The translations under genes and the position numbers were made by a program. From assembly GCA_947384095.1 (NCBI GenBank), contig CANDFU010000057.1, forward strand, positions 1 through 8,495: a stretch of DNA of 8,495 bases, read 5' to 3'. This document shows positions 5,731 through 8,495 of the stretch, piece after piece. The notes under the pieces were generated by a model. It searched no databases and had not been told where the DNA came from. It worked only from the letters and a program-made list of their open reading frames with translations. The stretch comes from an uncultured Roseburia sp. Lineage in GTDB: Bacteria; Bacillota; Clostridia; Lachnospirales; Lachnospiraceae. Each line of letters opens with the position of its first letter. The stretch's first letter is position 1.

Positions 5731-8448
5731 TCAGGCGTTTTCCTGTTTCATCTGCGCCAGGCGTTCCTCAACCTGCGCCATCATCTGCTCATAGCCGGCA
5801 AGCTTCTCCTTTTCCGCCTGTACCTTCGCCTCCGGCGCCTTGCTCAGAAACTTTTCATTGGAAAGCATACCGCGCGAACGGGCAAGCTCTTTTTTGAGAC
5901 GCTCTCTCTCCTTCTCCAGGCGCTCCTTCTCCTTTTCAAGATCTACCAGATCCTCCAGAGGAAGATACAGCGCCGCCCCGGGAATCACAACGGATACCGC
6001 GTCTTCCCCGATCCCGTCTTTATCCGCCTGTACCGATACCTCGCCCGTTGACGCCAGATGGCAGTACGCCTCCCTGTTTGCCTCAAACGTTTCCCTCAGC
6101 TTTCTGTCTCCGGAAACGACAAATAGCTTTGCCTTTCTGGACGGCGGCACATCCATCTGCGTGCGTACATTCCGCACCCCTTTTACCAGATCCTTGCAGT
6201 GCTCCAGCATTTCCTCTTCTTCCGGAAAATTCCATGCTTCCCGATACGTCGGCCATTCTCCCAGCATAATCGTCTCTTTTTCCGGATGGAGCGTACAAAA
6301 GATTTCTTCTGTGATAAACGGCATAAACGGGTGCAGAAGCCTTAAGGCCTCCGTCAGCACAGTCTTTAACGTCCAGAACGCCGCGGCCGCGGACACCGGA
6401 TCCTGCTCTTTTGCATATGTGCGGACCTTCGTGATCTCAATATACCAGTCACAGAACTCATCCCAGATAAAATCGTATACCTTCTGAACCGCGATCCCCA
6501 TTTCAAATTTGTCCATATTCTCAGTCACATCTTTCGCAAGTGTGTTGACTTTTGAAAGAATCCATTTGTCCGCGGGACGCAGCCCCTCCGGCAGGCCATT
6601 CTCTCTTCCGCCGCAGGCTTCCCCCGCTTCCATTTCGCCGGCCGCTTTGCTTCCCGCCAGATTCATCAGGATAAACCGGGACGCATTCCACACCTTATTT
6701 GCAAAATTTCTGGACGCCTCGACTCTCTCCCAGTAAAAACGCATATCGTTTCCCGGCGCATTTCCGGTGATCAGCGTCAGGCGAAGGGCATCCGCCCCGT
6801 ATTTGTCGATCACCTCCAGCGGATCGATTCCGTTTCCAAGCGATTTGCTCATTTTACGCCCCTGCGAATCGCGGATCAGCCCGTGAAACAGTACGGTGTG
6901 AAACGGTGCTTTCCCCGTATATGCATAACCGGAAAATATCATACGGATCACCCAGAAAAAGATAATATCATATCCGGTAACAAGCACATCCGTCGGATAA
7001 AAATAATCCAGATCCTCCGTCTTTTCAGGCCATCCCAGCGTGGAAAACGGCCAGAGCGCAGAGGAAAACCAGGTGTCCAGGGTATCCTCGTCCTGCCGCA
7101 TCGTCCCACATCCACATTTCGGACATACGCAGGGAGCCGTCTTCGCCACAACCATCTCACCACAGTCCGGACAGTAATACGCCGGAATCCGGTGCCCCCA
7201 CCAGAGCTGCCTTGAAATACACCAGTCGCGGATATGATCCGTCCAGTTAAAATACGTCTTTTCCAACCGTTTCGGAAGCAGACGGACCTCACCGTTTTTT
7301 ATCGCCTCCACTGCAGGTTTTATCAGTTCATCCATCTTTACAAACCACTGTTGTTTTACCAGCGGCTCCACGGTCGTCCCGCACCTGTCATGCACCCCCA
7401 CATTGTGGACGTGCGGCTCCGTCTTTACGAGAAGCCCCATCTCTTCCAGATCCGAAAGCAGGGCTTTTCTGCACGCATACCGGTCCATTCCCGCATATTT
7501 TCCGGCATGGCCATTCATCGTCGCATCGTCTTCTATGACAGTGATCTCCGCAAGCCCATGGCGCCTTCCCACTTCAAAATCATTCGGGTCATGCGCCGGC
7601 GTGATTTTCACGCATCCGGTTCCAAATTCTTTATCTACATACGAATCTGCGATCACCGGGATTTCCCGGTCCGTAAGCGGCAGCTTAAGCGTCTTCCCGA
7701 TAATGTCGCGATACCTCTCATCCTCCGGATTCACGGCCACCGCGGTATCCCCGAACATCGTCTCCGGCCTCGTGGTCGCAATCTCGACAAACCGGCCCTC
7801 CTCACCCGCGACCGGGTAATTGATATGCCAGAAAAAGCCGCCCTGCTCCTCATGATTTACCTCGGCGTCGGAAATGGACGTCTTACAGACCGGGCACCAG
7901 TTGACAATACGGGAGCCCTTGTAAATCAGGCCTTCTTCATACAGTTTCACAAAAACATCGAGAACTGCGTCGGAGCATCCCGCATCCATCGTAAAACGCT
8001 CCCGCTCCCAGTCTGCAGAAGATCCCATCTTTTTTAACTGTTCCACAATCCGGTTTCCATACTCGTCTTTCCACTCCCAGCATTTCTCCAGAAATCCCTC
8101 GCGGCCAAGCTCCTGCTTATCGATCCCCTGCTCTTTCAGGCTCTCAATCACCTTTACCTCGGTCGCAATCGACGCATGGTCTGTCCCCGGCTGCCAGAGC
8201 GTGTTATAACCCTGCATCCGCTTATACCTGGCCAGGATATCCTGCATCGTGTTATCCAGGGCATGTCCCATATGAAGCTTCCCGGTAATATTGGGCGGAG
8301 GCATCACAATGGTAAACGGCTTTCTGCTGCGGTCCGCTCTGGCGCGGAAATAACCGTTTTCCTCCCATTTCCGGTAAAGGCGGCCCTCAATTCCTTTCGG
8401 GTCATAAGTTTTCGCGAGCTCTCCCATATTTTTCTGTTCTGTACCCAT
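5731..8448 (-). CDS. valS: Valyl-tRNA synthetase
   Basis: The 905-residue product is a class I aminoacyl-tRNA synthetase that charges tRNA-Val in the cytoplasm. The ATP-binding HIGH motif appears as HMGH (59-62) in PPPNITGKLHMGHAL. KMSKS is intact at 532-536. The CP1 editing domain, which removes mischarged Thr, spans about 190-340 and includes TTRPETMFGD from residue 225 and AHDPNDFEVG, with His286 and Asp290. A cysteine-rich zinc-type insertion lies at about 425-450 (CPDC and CVCPKCGCG). The anticodon-binding helical domain falls at about 600-750. The C-terminal tRNA-binding coiled coil occupies about 833-905 and is rich in E, K and R. Length is normal for ValS. The start at 8448 is chosen because AAGGAG (8456-8461) stands seven bases upstream; the frame stays open to 8493, but those codons overlap the ribosome site. 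In B. subtilis folC follows valS; here a FapA-family gene does. Confidence 0.97.
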   Translation of the reverse strand: MGTEQKNMGELAKTYDPKGIEGRLYRKWEENGYFRARADRSRKPFTIVMPPPNITGKLHMGHALDNTMQDILARYKRMQGYNTLWQPGTDHASIATEVKVIESLKEQGIDKQELGREGFLEKCWEWKDEYGNRIVEQLKKMGSSADWERERFTMDAGCSDAVLDVFVKLYEEGLIYKGSRIVNWCPVCKTSISDAEVNHEEQGGFFWHINYPVAGEEGRFVEIATTRPETMFGDTAVAVNPEDERYRDIIGKTLKLPLTDREIPVIADSYVDKEFGTGCVKITPAHDPNDFEVGRRHGLAEITVIEDDATMNGHAGKYAGMDRYACRKALLSDLEEMGLLVKTEPHVHNVGVHDRCGTTVEPLVKQQWFVKMDELIKPAVEAIKNGEVRLLPKRLEKTYFNWTDHIRDWCISRQLWWGHRIPAYYCPDCGEMVVAKTAPCVCPKCGCGTMRQDEDTLDTWFSSALWPFSTLGWPEKTEDLDYFYPTDVLVTGYDIIFFWVIRMIFSGYAYTGKAPFHTVLFHGLIRDSQGRKMSKSLGNGIDPLEVIDKYGADALRLTLITGNAPGNDMRFYWERVEASRNFANKVWNASRFILMNLAGSKAAGEMEAGEACGGRENGLPEGLRPADKWILSKVNTLAKDVTENMDKFEMGIAVQKVYDFIWDEFCDWYIEITKVRTYAKEQDPVSAAAAFWTLKTVLTEALRLLHPFMPFITEEIFCTLHPEKETIMLGEWPTYREAWNFPEEEEMLEHCKDLVKGVRNVRTQMDVPPSRKAKLFVVSGDRKLRETFEANREAYCHLASTGEVSVQADKDGIGEDAVSVVIPGAALYLPLEDLVDLEKEKERLEKERERLKKELARSRGMLSNEKFLSKAPEAKVQAEKEKLAGYEQMMAQVEERLAQMKQENA

Positions 8449-8495
8449 AACGTTTCTCCTTTTCTTTATAATACTCCGGTACCGCTGTGCCATCA
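8449..8495 (-). promoter_or_regulatory. valS leader, partial, with ribosome binding site
   Basis: These 47 bases hold AAAAGGAG (8456-8463) seven bases before the valS ATG. Further upstream GCGGTACCG is reminiscent of the core of a T-box leader, which often controls valS in Firmicutes. Too little is present to call a T-box: there is no specifier loop, and no terminator T-run precedes the gene. Only the ribosome site is supported. Confidence 0.5.

Noticed and set aside
5724..5740. Small hairpin GCCT-TC-AGGC at the end of valS
   Set aside because: The stem is only four pairs and the minus strand has no T-run after it, so it is not a credible terminator.
7234..8037. 267-codon plus-strand frame inside valS
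   Set aside because: It is antisense to well-conserved valS sequence and has low-complexity composition, so it is a shadow of the codon bias of valS.
8449..8493. Longer valS start giving 15 extra N-terminal residues
   Set aside because: The extra codons cover the AAGGAG ribosome site and encode an Arg/Lys-rich stretch not expected in ValS; the ATG at 8448 is ideally spaced.
8470..8495. T-box-like GCGGTACCG upstream of valS
   Set aside because: The canonical T-box core (AGGGTGGNACCGCG) is not present, and there is no specifier loop or terminator in the 47 bases available. The upstream sequence would be needed to decide.

Overview
The window is a compact stretch of a spore-forming Firmicute chromosome. 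It most likely comes from a Lachnospiraceae-type clostridium of mid G+C. The grounds are a complete spoIIAA-spoIIAB-sigF sporulation operon, a bacterial valS with strong AGGAGG-type ribosome sites, TTGAnn/TATAAT-type promoters in AT-rich gaps, and gene families common in gut clostridia. The genus is an inference. Every gene I can support lies on the minus strand, so transcription runs from high to low coordinates.

Reading in the direction of transcription: (1) valS, essentially complete, starts at 8448 and ends at 5731. (2) A 146-base gap holds a good sigma-A promoter (5644-5672), followed by a DUF342/FapA-family gene (4184-5584). (3) An AT-rich gap holds a second strong promoter (4094-4121). 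Behind it lies a probable two-gene operon: a 47-residue acidic protein (3869-4012) and, 10 bases later, a membrane protein with a zinc ribbon and TPR repeats (2491-3858). A clear Rho-independent terminator (2432-2478) closes this unit. (4) The spoIIA operon follows: SpoIIAA (anti-anti-sigma), SpoIIAB (anti-sigma kinase) and sigma-F. The genes overlap or are separated by 9 bases, which suggests translational coupling. (5) After a 141-base gap with a weak candidate promoter and a tandem dyad motif comes the first 228 codons of a multi-spanning membrane protein. It resembles the membrane part of a methyl-accepting chemotaxis protein and runs off the left edge.

How the genes work together: SpoIIAA, SpoIIAB and sigma-F form the known partner-switching module that activates forespore transcription. 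ValS is housekeeping. The FapA-like protein, the small protein and the zinc-ribbon/TPR protein have no firm assigned function. The small protein plus TPR protein pair has its own promoter and terminator, and it is the best candidate here for an undescribed functional unit. I see no mobile element, CRISPR array, rRNA, tRNA or sign of recent transfer.
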